A DNA stretch of 64,000 nt from Actinoplanes regularis (lineage in GTDB: Bacteria; Actinomycetota; Actinomycetes; Mycobacteriales; Micromonosporaceae). Positions 7,202 to 14,811 of this stretch are shown here, in pieces. How positions within the stretch are numbered: position 1 is the stretch's first letter; each line of letters starts with the position of its first letter. The position numbers were made by a program, and so were the translations under genes. The DNA lies in contig NZ_FZNR01000007.1 of assembly GCF_900188005.1 (NCBI RefSeq), positions 124,001 through 188,000 on the forward strand. Direction: 5' to 3'. The notes beneath the pieces were generated by a model. The model saw only the letters and a list, made by a program, of their open reading frames with translations, was not told the origin of the DNA and searched no databases.

Positions 7202-8382
7202 CGCACCTCACCCGCCAGCGTCGCCATGTCCTTGTCGCCGCGCCCGGACAGGGTCAGCAGCACCGTCGAGCCGGTCGGCAGGTCGGGAGTGCCGGCCGCG
7301 CGCAGCACCCAGGCCACGGCGTGTGCCGACTCCAGCGCGCAGATGATCCCCTCGCTCCGAGCCAGCCGTCGTACGGCATCGAGCACCTCGCCGTCGGTGA
7401 CCGTGCGATATTCCGCGCGCCCGGTCGTGCCCAGATGCGCGTGCTCGGGGCCGACTCCGGGATAGTCCAGCCCGGCCGCGATCGACTCCGCCTCGAGCAC
7501 CTGACCGTCGTCGTCCTGCAGCACCAGGGAGCGGTAACCGTGGACCACCCCGGGCCTCCCGTCGGTCATCGCGGCACCGCCGGCCGCCTCGACCCCGATC
7601 AGTCGTGCCGGCGTGTCCACGAAGCCGGCGAACGTACCGGCAGCGTTCGAGCCGCCGCCCACGCAGGCCACCACCACGTCGGGCGTGGCCGGGACCTGCG
7701 CGCGGGCCTCCTCGCCGATCACCCGCTGCAACTCGCGGACGAGCCACGGGTAGGGGTGCGGCCCGCCCACCGATCCGAGACAGAAGTGCGCCTCGTCGAC
7801 CGCCGCGACCCAGGCGCGCATCGCCTCGTTGGTGGCGTCCTTCAGGGTGCGGCTGCCACTGGTCACCGGGATCACCTCGGCTCCGAGCAGCTCCATCCGG
7901 AAGACGTTCAGCTGCTGCCGCGCGATGTCGCGCTCACCCATGTAGACGGTGGCCCGCATGCCGAACAGGGCCGCCGCGGTGGCGGTGGCGACACCGTGCT
8001 GGCCGGCGCCGGTCTCGGCGATCAGGTGTGTCTTGCCCATCCGCTGCGCCAGCAGGGCCTGACCTAGCACATTGTTGATCTTGTGGGAGCCGGTGTGCGC
8101 GAGGTCTTCGCGTTTGAGCAGCAGGGTCACGCCGAGCTGAGCGGAGAGGTTGAGCGCCGGGGTGAGAGCGGTGGGGCGCCCCGCGAACTCCGAGCGGAGC
8201 CGGGCCAGTCGCTCGTGAAAAGCCGGGTCGGCCCAGGCGTCCCGGAAGGCCGCCTCCAGGGCGGCGCAGGCCGGGACCAGAGACTCGGGCACATAGCGCC
8301 CACCGAACTGACCGAACCGACCGGTCGCACTCGGCTCACCCATCACTGAGCCGATCACCGCACCCGGTGCCGTTGCGTTCAT
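7198..8382 (-). CDS. trpB: Tryptophan synthase beta chain
   Basis: A PLP-dependent enzyme of 394 residues that condenses indole with serine. The PLP lysine is Lys101 in HTGSHKINN; the glycine loop ETGAGQHGVATATAAAL and the phosphate-binding CVGGGSNAAGTF are intact, and the N-terminal GRFGQFGGRYVPESLVPA is the standard TrpB opening. The ATG at 8382 was chosen because GGAGG lies five bases upstream (an in-frame start at 8421 lies inside the palindrome). No trpE, trpC or trpD is nearby, so this is a stand-alone trpBA pair, possibly a second copy. It overlaps trpA by four bases. Confidence 0.95.
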   Translation of the reverse strand: MNATAPGAVIGSVMGEPSATGRFGQFGGRYVPESLVPACAALEAAFRDAWADPAFHERLARLRSEFAGRPTALTPALNLSAQLGVTLLLKREDLAHTGSHKINNVLGQALLAQRMGKTHLIAETGAGQHGVATATAAALFGMRATVYMGERDIARQQLNVFRMELLGAEVIPVTSGSRTLKDATNEAMRAWVAAVDEAHFCLGSVGGPHPYPWLVRELQRVIGEEARAQVPATPDVVVACVGGGSNAAGTFAGFVDTPARLIGVEAAGGAAMTDGRPGVVHGYRSLVLQDDDGQVLEAESIAAGLDYPGVGPEHAHLGTTGRAEYRTVTDGEVLDAVRRLARSEGIICALESAHAVAWVLRAAGTPDLPTGSTVLLTLSGRGDKDMATLAGEVR

Positions 8383-8394
8383 GTCGCCCTCCAA

Positions 8395-8450
8395 AGTTAT
8401 AGAACTCTGCCGCCCAAGCATGCCATGCCGGGCGGCAGAGTTCTATAACT
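8395..8450. promoter_or_regulatory. Perfect 21-bp-arm inverted repeat upstream of trpB
   Basis: Arms 8395-8415 and 8430-8450 are exact reverse complements with a 14-base loop. Each arm's outer end reads AGTTATAGAACT, itself a near-palindrome (10 of 12 positions) with the GT-N6-AC layout of GntR-family operators. The element lies 12 bases upstream of the trpB start codon and 12 bases beyond the stop of the preceding gene on the same strand. It may be an operator for the downstream GntR, a terminator or mRNA hairpin for the upstream gene, or both. The symmetry is observed; the function is inferred. Confidence 0.8.
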
Positions 8451-8462
8451 ATTTCGGAAGGG

Positions 8463-9644
8463 TCAGGCGACCTTGTAGAGCGCCTCCGGGGTCACCAGCC
8501 CGGCCAGCACCCGGCCGTCATCGGTGATCAGCACGCTGAACAGCGAACCGCTCAGCAGCCGCCCCTTGCCCCACGAGCCGCTGACCTCCGGCAGCACACC
8601 CAGCAGCGCCTGGGCCTGCTGCGCCTCCTCGCCGGTGCCCTTGCCGGCCTTGGCCAGCTCGGCGAGCGCACCCGACGGCACGTCAGCGGAGACGATCGAG
8701 GTCCAGCCCTTGCCGATCACCTTCGTCTCCGACTTCTCGGAGTCGGAAGAGGGTTTGCCCTTCTTGCCGTCGAACAGGTGCGGCGGGACGCCGTCCTTCT
8801 TCGACGACGAAGGCGAGGAGCCGGCGGACGGCGTCCCGGCCTCGTCGACCTTCGCGCCCGGCGGCGGGTTGAACTTGAACTGCTCCGCGTCCGGCACCGT
8901 GAAGCTGATCGAGTCGAAAGCGACCCGGATCGCCGGCTTCGACGCGTTCTTGGCGTAAACCTCGACCCGCAGCGGGATGTGCTTCTCGGCGTCGATCGCC
9001 AGCCGCACCTGCCCGACCAGGGACTCGGCGTCCCGCGGGCTGAGCAGCAGTTCGTAGGCGTCACGCCCGGCAACCTTGGCCGCGCCCGTGGTCGCGACCT
9101 TGGTGGTCGGGTCGATCGCGGCGAGGGCCGCGTCCGCCGCCTCCTGCGGCGTGGACGGCACCGCGCCGGGCAGCGAGTGCTCGGTCGCGGAGCCCTTGTC
9201 GGCCGGCAGCTTCAGGTGCGTGCCCGCGTTGTCCGCGCTGCTCCACTGCCACACGTCCGACCCGTTGCGGATCACGTCCGTCTCGCCCTGGGTCCCCTGC
9301 AGGGCGAACCGCACCTTGTCCTCACCCGCGTACCAGACCCGGGCGGTGTTGGAGCCGGAGATCAGGCTGGTCAGCCCGCTTCCGCCGGCGGAGCCGCCGA
9401 GGCTGCTCGCCAGCCCGGCGATGCCGGGCAGGCCGAGGTCGGCGCTCTGCACGACGGTGCCGGAGAAGCCGTCCGGGTCGGCGCCCTGCAGATCCACGAG
9501 CAACTGGGCCGCGCTGCGGTCCGGCAGCGACGGGTCAGCGCTCGCCACGATCGTGCCGGCCGCCGCGCCGCCCCCGATGACGACGACCGCGGTGGCCCCC
9601 GGTACCAGCCAGCGTAGGGCCGGCCTGGATTTCCACACGGACAC
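8463..9644 (-). CDS. LolA-like membrane-anchored or secreted protein
   Basis: A 393-residue exported protein: a short basic start, a hydrophobic segment (LVPGATAVVVIGGGAAAGTIVA), then a LolA-like open beta-barrel domain (about 45-270) with the pattern VRFALQGTQGETDVIRNGSDVWQWSS, KVAGRDAYELLLSPRD and IPLRVEVYAKNASKPAIRVAFDSISF, and a Ser/Lys-rich insertion before a last domain ending VLITDDGRVLAGLVTPEALYKVA. Actinobacterial homologues are called outer-membrane-lipoprotein carrier-like or DUF2092 proteins. The GTG at 9644 sits eight bases after GGGGAGG; the GTG at 9653 would overlap that site. It is divergent from a two-component system, probably its regulator. Confidence 0.75.
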   Translation of the reverse strand: MSVWKSRPALRWLVPGATAVVVIGGGAAAGTIVASADPSLPDRSAAQLLVDLQGADPDGFSGTVVQSADLGLPGIAGLASSLGGSAGGSGLTSLISGSNTARVWYAGEDKVRFALQGTQGETDVIRNGSDVWQWSSADNAGTHLKLPADKGSATEHSLPGAVPSTPQEAADAALAAIDPTTKVATTGAAKVAGRDAYELLLSPRDAESLVGQVRLAIDAEKHIPLRVEVYAKNASKPAIRVAFDSISFTVPDAEQFKFNPPPGAKVDEAGTPSAGSSPSSSKKDGVPPHLFDGKKGKPSSDSEKSETKVIGKGWTSIVSADVPSGALAELAKAGKGTGEEAQQAQALLGVLPEVSGSWGKGRLLSGSLFSVLITDDGRVLAGLVTPEALYKVA

Positions 9645-9685
9645 GATGTCCACCTCCCCTTGGTATGCCGCAATCGTGCTTCAGT

Positions 9686-9758
9686 GCCGCTGTGACCAGC
9701 CTGAGAATGACCCGTAGGGGCCGACCCGTGCGGGTTCACGCCGCTGTGACCAGGCTGA
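9686..9758. promoter_or_regulatory. Pair of 19-bp direct repeats in the divergent promoter region
   Basis: GCCGCTGTGACCAGSCTGA occurs at 9686-9704 and 9740-9758, start to start exactly 54 bases (about five helical turns), in the interval between the LolA-like gene and the response regulator. OmpR-type regulators often bind spaced direct repeats on one face of the helix, so these are candidate sites for the adjacent regulator. Confidence 0.6.
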
Positions 9759-9842
9759 ACGGTGGGCCCGGACGGAGCTGTGTGCTGAGAGATGCCTGAG
9801 AGCCGGTATCGAACATCAACGACGTCGTGTCAAGGTGGGCTG

Positions 9843-10544
9843 GTGCGGTTGCTGGTGGTGGAGGACGAGGAACGGCTGGCCGCCGCGCTACGACGCGGCT
9901 TGCAGGCCGAGGGGTTCGCGGTCGACGTGACCCATGACGGTCAAGAGGGTCTGGAGATGGCCCGGCACGGCGGATATGACGCGATGATTCTCGACATCAT
10001 GCTGCCCCGGCTCTCCGGTTACCGCGTGGTGCGGCAGTTGCGTGCCGAGCAGCACTGGCTGCCGGTGCTGATGCTCTCCGCCAAGGATGGTGAGTACGAC
10101 CAGGCCGACGGTCTGGACTGCGGCGCCGACGACTATCTGACCAAACCTTTCTCGTACGTCGTGCTGCTGGCCCGGCTCCGCGCCCTCCTGCGGCGCGGCA
10201 CCCAGGCCCGCCCGGTGGTTCTCGCGTGCGGCGACGTCGAGCTCGACCCGGCGGAGAAACGCGTGCTGGTGGCCGGCGGCGAGGTCACCCTGACCACCCG
10301 CGAGTTCGCGCTGCTGGAGTACCTGATCCGCCGTCCCGGCGAGGTCGTCTCCAAGACCGAGCTGCTCGATCACGTCTGGGACGCGGCGCTGGACACCGCG
10401 CCGAACGCGGTCGAGGTGTACATCGGCTACCTACGTCGCAAGATCGGCCGCGACCGCCTGGAGACGATCCGCGGCGCCGGATACCGGCTGGTGGCCGTGG
10501 CGCCGGGGAAGCACCCGCCAAGCGCCGGAGTGATGGATGCGTAG
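9843..10544 (+). CDS. OmpR/PhoB-family response regulator
   Basis: A 233-residue regulator: receiver domain 1-115 with acidic pocket VVEDEE, phosphoacceptor Asp51 in MILDIMLPRLSGY, Ser79 and Lys101 (YLTKPF), and a C-terminal winged helix (about 130-225: LTTREFALLEYLIRRPGEVVSKTELLDHVWD, NAVEVYIGYLRRKI, ETIRGAGYRLV). I use the GTG at 9843, directly before RLLVVEDEE and preceded by AAGGTGG; the frame stays open upstream but that part is not conserved-looking. It overlaps its sensor kinase by eight bases and is divergent from the LolA-like gene. Confidence 0.92.
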   Translation: MRLLVVEDEERLAAALRRGLQAEGFAVDVTHDGQEGLEMARHGGYDAMILDIMLPRLSGYRVVRQLRAEQHWLPVLMLSAKDGEYDQADGLDCGADDYLTKPFSYVVLLARLRALLRRGTQARPVVLACGDVELDPAEKRVLVAGGEVTLTTREFALLEYLIRRPGEVVSKTELLDHVWDAALDTAPNAVEVYIGYLRRKIGRDRLETIRGAGYRLVAVAPGKHPPSAGVMDA

Positions 10545-11946
10545 GCGACTGCGGGAGCTCAGCCTGCGCGCCCGGCTGCTGCTGATCTCGGCGGCCGCGC
10601 TGGCGTTCGGGCTGGCCGCGGGTGGAGTGCTGCTGCTCACGGTGCTCACCTTCGCGCAGGGCCGCGCGGTGCACGCGGAGGCGCTGGAGACGGCGCGCGG
10701 CGTGGCCCGGCTGGTCGACCAGAATCAGCTCACCGACCCGATTCCGGTCACGCCGGGCGTCCAGGTGCAGGTCATCGACGAACAGAGCCGGGTGCGGGCG
10801 GTCTCCGCGACCGCGGACCGGCTGGTTCCCATTCTGTACGACGACGAACTGCGCGACCTGCCCGACGGCGACGGCGTGATGATCCCGGGCAAGCGGATCG
10901 GTTTCGACGGCGGGGCCTGGGTCGTGAAGCTCACCGCCGGACCGCCGACCCAGCCCTGGCGGATCCTGGTGGCGCGCTCCACCAGCCAGCTCACCCAGGG
11001 CGTACACCTGCTGCGGGTCACCCTGCTGATCGCGTTCCCGCTGCTGGTGGCGCTGCTGGCGGCCGGGTTGTGGCGAGCGCTCGGGGCGGCGCTCCGGCCG
11101 GTCGACGCGCTGCGGGCCGGGGCCGAGGAGATCACCGGGGGGACCCGGGCCGGGCGGCTGCCGGTGCCGGACTCGCGCGACGAGATCGGGCGGCTCGCGA
11201 TCACCCTCAACGACATGCTGCACCGGCTGGACACCGCGCGGGCGCGGCAGCGGGCGTTCGTCGCGGACGCGGCGCACGAGCTGCGCAGCCCGCTCACCAA
11301 CATGCGCACCGAGCTGGAGGTGGCGCAGCGCCTTCCGGACGACACCGACTGGCCGGCGCTCACCGACGATCTCCTCGCCGACGTGCAGCGTCTCTCCCGG
11401 CTGGTGGACGACCTGCTGTTGCTGGCCCGCTCGGACGACGGCGCCGGCCGCGGGGTCTCCCGCCGGTTGGAGGAGGTCGACCTGGGCCAGCTCGTGGGGG
11501 AGGTGGCGGCACGTTACCCGGAGGTCCGGCACGTGGACGCCGCCGAGCCGTTGCCGCTGGTGGCCGAGCCGGACGCGCTCGCCCGGGTGGTGGCGAACCT
11601 GCTGGACAACGCGTGCCGGCACCGGCGGTCGTCGGTGACCGTGAGCACCGCGGCGGCCGGGCCGGACCTGCTGGTGGTGGTGACCGACGACGGTCCGGGC
11701 ATTCCGGCGGAGGACCGGGAGCGGGTGTTCGACCGGTTCACCCGGCTGGACGACGCCCGGGCCAGGGACGCCGGTGGCTCCGGGCTCGGCCTGGCCATCG
11801 TCCAGGAGCTGGTACGCCGGCACGGCGGTTCGGTCACGCTCGGCGACGCGGGGCCGGGCCTCCGGGTCGAGGTGCGCCTCCCGCGACGCGAGCGGGTGCG
11901 CCGCCCCGGGGAGGCGCGGCCCGCGGACGTGATCACGAAGGAGTGA
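10537..11946 (+). CDS. Sensor histidine kinase (HisKA, HAMP)
   Basis: A 469-residue membrane kinase: TM1 about 13-38, an extracytoplasmic sensor loop of about 115 residues (VHAEALETARGVARLVDQNQL ... GPPTQPWRILVARS), TM2 about 160-180, HAMP about 182-235, HisKA with phosphoacceptor His247 in DAAHELRSPLTNM, and a HATPase domain with the N box NLLDNACRH (Asn358), DDGPGIP, FTRLDDARARDAGGSGLGLAI. The pair with the overlapping response regulator is complete. The signal is unknown; the divergent LolA-like exported protein suggests an envelope or lipid stress role (inference). Confidence 0.92.
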   Translation: MRRRLRELSLRARLLLISAAALAFGLAAGGVLLLTVLTFAQGRAVHAEALETARGVARLVDQNQLTDPIPVTPGVQVQVIDEQSRVRAVSATADRLVPILYDDELRDLPDGDGVMIPGKRIGFDGGAWVVKLTAGPPTQPWRILVARSTSQLTQGVHLLRVTLLIAFPLLVALLAAGLWRALGAALRPVDALRAGAEEITGGTRAGRLPVPDSRDEIGRLAITLNDMLHRLDTARARQRAFVADAAHELRSPLTNMRTELEVAQRLPDDTDWPALTDDLLADVQRLSRLVDDLLLLARSDDGAGRGVSRRLEEVDLGQLVGEVAARYPEVRHVDAAEPLPLVAEPDALARVVANLLDNACRHRRSSVTVSTAAAGPDLLVVVTDDGPGIPAEDRERVFDRFTRLDDARARDAGGSGLGLAIVQELVRRHGGSVTLGDAGPGLRVEVRLPRRERVRRPGEARPADVITKE

Positions 11947-12051
11947 CCGGCGCCGGAATCGCGGACATCGCCGGGAACTTTTCACTCCGCCGGGCCGACC
12001 AAGGAGCGTGCCCGGCGACGGGCGACGATTCGACGGAAGGTTCCCCCCACA

Positions 12052-12789
12052 ATGTCGCTGCTCAAGCGTTCCGCGGTGGTGGCCGCCGCTGCCGGGTTGC
12101 TGACCCTGGCGTTCGCCGGCCCGGCCTCCGCGCACGTGACGGTCAACCCGAACACGGCCACCGCCGGCGGTTACGCGAAGGTGTCGTTCCGCGTACCGAA
12201 CGAGTCGGACAGCGCCTCCACCACCAAGCTTGAGGTGAACCTCCCCGCTGACCAGCCGATCGCGTCGGTCTCGGTCAAGCCGGTCCCGGGCTGGACCGCG
12301 GTGGCGGAGAAGAGCAAGCTGGCCACCCCGATCAAGGCGCACGGCACCGAGATCACCGAGGCGGTCCTGAAGATCACCTGGACCGCGGCGAAGGGTTCGG
12401 AGATTAAGCCGGGCGAGTTCCAGGAGTTCGACGTGTCGATGGGCGCCCTGCCCGAGTCGGGCCAGCTCGTCTTCAAGGCGTTGCAGACCTATTCGGACGG
12501 GAACGTGGTGCGCTGGATCGACGAGCCGGCCACCGACGGCACGGAGCCGGAGAGCCCGGCGCCGATCCTGAAGATCGTTCCGGCCGCGGCCACCGGCGCC
12601 GCCTCGCCGGCGGTCGCGGCGGCTCCGGCGGCCGAGGAGGACTCGGGCAGCGGCTCCGGGCTCGCGCTCGCCGGCCTCGTCGCGGGGCTGATCGCGCTGG
12701 TGCTGGCCGCTCTGGCGTACGCGAAAGCGGGCCGTCGGCCGGAGGTCACCGTGACCGCCGCCAAGGACAGCGAGCCCGCCGCGAAGTGA
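12052..12789 (+). CDS. YcnI-family copper-associated exported protein
   Basis: A 245-residue YcnI (DUF1775) protein: signal peptide 1-27 ending PASA, so that the mature protein starts with His28 (HVTVNP), the residue known to bind Cu(II) in Bacillus subtilis YcnI together with a Glu and a Trp. The domain spans about 28-165 (KVSFRVPNESDSASTTKLEVNLP, YSDGNVVRWIDEP), followed by an Ala-rich linker, a TM helix (SGLALAGLVAGLIALVLAALAYA) and a short basic tail. In other actinobacteria ycnI neighbours copper genes such as CopC/D-like ycnJ; none is adjacent here. A strong hairpin follows. Confidence 0.88.
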   Translation: MSLLKRSAVVAAAAGLLTLAFAGPASAHVTVNPNTATAGGYAKVSFRVPNESDSASTTKLEVNLPADQPIASVSVKPVPGWTAVAEKSKLATPIKAHGTEITEAVLKITWTAAKGSEIKPGEFQEFDVSMGALPESGQLVFKALQTYSDGNVVRWIDEPATDGTEPESPAPILKIVPAAATGAASPAVAAAPAAEEDSGSGSGLALAGLVAGLIALVLAALAYAKAGRRPEVTVTAAKDSEPAAK

Positions 12790-12804
12790 CCTCCAAAGCG
12801 TGAT

Positions 12805-12832
12805 GTGGGTCCGGGCCTCGGCCCGGACCCAC
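12805..12832. terminator. Hairpin between convergent ycnI-like and DUF2277 genes
   Basis: Perfect 12-bp arms (GTGGGTCCGGGC at 12805-12816 and GCCCGGACCCAC at 12821-12832) with loop CTCG. There is no long T run, as is common in actinobacteria. It can serve both converging genes. Confidence 0.8.
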
Positions 12833-12846
12833 GTCCGTTCGAGGGG

Positions 12847-13116
12847 TCAGGAGGCGTAACGGCGTTCGGCCCGGGCGCGCGCCTTCGCCGCCTCCACCGC
12901 CCGGTCCTTCGGCGGCGCGCTGGTGACCAGCGCGTCCAGCAACTCCCGGGTGGCCGCCGTGATCACCGCCACCGCCTGGTCGAAGGCCGCCTGGTTCGCC
13001 TGCGACGGCCGGGTCGTGCCGGCCACCTTGCGGACGTACTGCAGGGCGGCGGCGTGCACCTCATCCGCCGTCGCGGGCGGCTCGAAGTTGTGCAACTGGT
13101 GAATGTTGCGGCACAT
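12847..13116 (-). CDS. DUF2277 family protein
   Basis: An 89-residue protein with the very conserved DUF2277 opening MCRNIHQLHNFEPPATADEVHAAALQYVRKV, the middle PSQANQAAFDQAV and the end DALVTSAPPKDRAVEAAKARARAERR. The ATG at 13116 is decided by AAGGAG seven bases upstream; the open frame continues to 13392 but that part has no family similarity. The family is a small helical protein of unknown function common in actinobacteria. It converges on the ycnI-like gene and is divergent from the diguanylate cyclase. Confidence 0.92.
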   Translation of the reverse strand: MCRNIHQLHNFEPPATADEVHAAALQYVRKVAGTTRPSQANQAAFDQAVAVITAATRELLDALVTSAPPKDRAVEAAKARARAERRYAS

Positions 13117-13256
13117 GTCCGGCTCCTTCGCGGTGACCATATGTCGTTGGAAATCTATGCCAAGCCCGCCCGTCAACGCAGCCAGGAGTACCTCTCGACC
13201 GCCGTACGGCTGCCCGGATTGCCGTAATATCGCTGGTAGCGGAACGCGAGGTGGGC

Positions 13257-14735
13257 ATGCGACTGCGGACGGTGCTGGCGGCGGGCGTCGGTCTTGCCGC
13301 AGTGGCTCAGCTGCTCTATCCGGTCCTGCCGGGACCGGCCGGATTCGCCCTCTCCGACCTGATCGTCGCGTCCGCCAGCGGCTACGCCGCATGGCATTAC
13401 TGGCGGCGGTCGCGCCGGCGCGGCGATTCGCGATCGATCCGCGTCGGATACGCCTTCGGCGCCTGCTCCTGTACGACCTGGAGCCTCGCCAACCTGCTCA
13501 TGCTGATCGGCGTGCTCGCCTTCCCGGTCCTGGACCGGCTGGGCGTGCTGCTCTCCATGATCGCCGCGGCCATGCTACCGGTCGCCGTGGTGCTGGCCGG
13601 CCCCCGACTGCGCGGCATCGCCTCGGCGCGCCGGGCGATCGACGTCGCCGCCGTCTCCGGTGCGGTCTTCGTCCTGGCCTGGGAGTACGTGCTCTCCGAC
13701 GAGGCCGGCCTGCCCGGTGACCGGCTGGTCACCACCACCATCGTGGCGGTGCTGGTCGTCGGCTCGGCGGTGGCGCTGGTGACGCTCTCGGAGTCCTCCC
13801 CGCGCGGCGGCCTGACCGCCCAGCAGTTCCTGGCCGGCGCCGCGCTCCTGCAGTCCGCCACCGTGCTGATCTCGCTGCACAACAGCGTCACCGGCCACGC
13901 CTGGTACGGGAACGGCGCCGGCGCCGGCTACGTCCTGAGCGCCTGGGTCGTCGCCGTCTCCAGCCGGCTGCGGATCTCCCGCCCCGGCGGCGACCTGGTG
14001 GAGCGGCTGGTCTTCGGGCCGTGGGCGCTGCTGCCGTACGTGCCGGTGGTGATCGCGGTCGGGATCGCGGCGGTCCGTGAGGCCCAGGACGGCCGGCTCA
14101 GCCCGATCCTGGTCTGGCTGCTGCTGTCCAGCTTCTCCCTGGTGCTGCTCCGGCAGTTCCTCACCCTGGTCACGGTCGGGCGGATGACCGTGATCCTGGA
14201 GGAGCAGAAGCTGGCCCTGGACCACCAGGCCCACCACGACGGCCTGACCGGGCTGCCGAACCGGGTGGCGTTCCACAGCCGGGCCGCGGAGGTCCTGGCC
14301 CGGCAGCGCACCGGCGTCTGCGCGATGATGCTGGACCTGGACGGCTTCAAGCCGGTCAACGACACCTTCGGCCACGCGGCCGGCGACGAGGTTCTGATCA
14401 TCGTGGGTCGCCGGCTCGCCGCCGAACTGCGTGAGAGCGACCTGCTCAGCCGCTTCGGCGGCGATGAGTTCGCGATCCTGGTGACCGAGCTGAGCGAGGC
14501 GGACGCCGCCGCGGTCGCGCAGCGCCTGCTGGACCGGCTGGCCGAGCCGATGACGGTGCACGACGCCGTGGTCCGGGTGGGCGGCAGCATCGGCCTGGCG
14601 GCGCTGCCTCCCGGGCGGAGTGGCAGCGTCAGTGCGCTGCTCCGCCAGGCGGACACCGCGATGTACGCCGCCAAGGCCTCCGGCAAGGGCGCGATCCGCT
14701 GGCACCAGCCGGACACCTGGCCCGCCTCCGCGTAG
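13257..14735 (+). CDS. Membrane diguanylate cyclase (GGDEF)
   Basis: A 492-residue protein with eight to ten N-terminal membrane helices (about 5-310) and a cytoplasmic GGDEF domain (about 325-485). The active-site motif is the canonical RFGGDEF (401-405), so c-di-GMP synthesis from two GTP is expected, and an allosteric RxxD inhibitory site (RESD) lies five residues before GGDEF, implying product feedback. DLDGFKPVNDTFGHAAGD carries the metal-binding Asp. No EAL domain follows. Start could be ATG 13257 or GTG 13251. The membrane part is not a recognised sensor; a hairpin terminates the gene. Confidence 0.9.
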   Translation: MRLRTVLAAGVGLAAVAQLLYPVLPGPAGFALSDLIVASASGYAAWHYWRRSRRRGDSRSIRVGYAFGACSCTTWSLANLLMLIGVLAFPVLDRLGVLLSMIAAAMLPVAVVLAGPRLRGIASARRAIDVAAVSGAVFVLAWEYVLSDEAGLPGDRLVTTTIVAVLVVGSAVALVTLSESSPRGGLTAQQFLAGAALLQSATVLISLHNSVTGHAWYGNGAGAGYVLSAWVVAVSSRLRISRPGGDLVERLVFGPWALLPYVPVVIAVGIAAVREAQDGRLSPILVWLLLSSFSLVLLRQFLTLVTVGRMTVILEEQKLALDHQAHHDGLTGLPNRVAFHSRAAEVLARQRTGVCAMMLDLDGFKPVNDTFGHAAGDEVLIIVGRRLAAELRESDLLSRFGGDEFAILVTELSEADAAAVAQRLLDRLAEPMTVHDAVVRVGGSIGLAALPPGRSGSVSALLRQADTAMYAAKASGKGAIRWHQPDTWPASA

Positions 14736-14754
14736 GGAGCGTACTGATCAAAAA

Positions 14755-14780
14755 CGGCCCGGCGGAAATCCGCCGGGCCG
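14755..14780. terminator. Bidirectional hairpin terminator
   Basis: CGGCCCGGCGG (14755-14765), loop AAAT, and CCGCCGGGCCG (14770-14780) form a perfect 11-bp stem between the converging GGDEF and DUF6114 genes, preceded by AAAA on the plus strand (a T run for minus-strand transcripts). Confidence 0.88.
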
Positions 14781-14811
14781 CTCTCGAGTTCTTCCGCGTC
14801 GGTGACGCCGG

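Noticed and set aside
10285..12342. A long antisense frame over the histidine kinase and ycnI-like gene
   Set aside because: Low-complexity Arg/Gly/Pro composition and full overlap with confidently identified genes.
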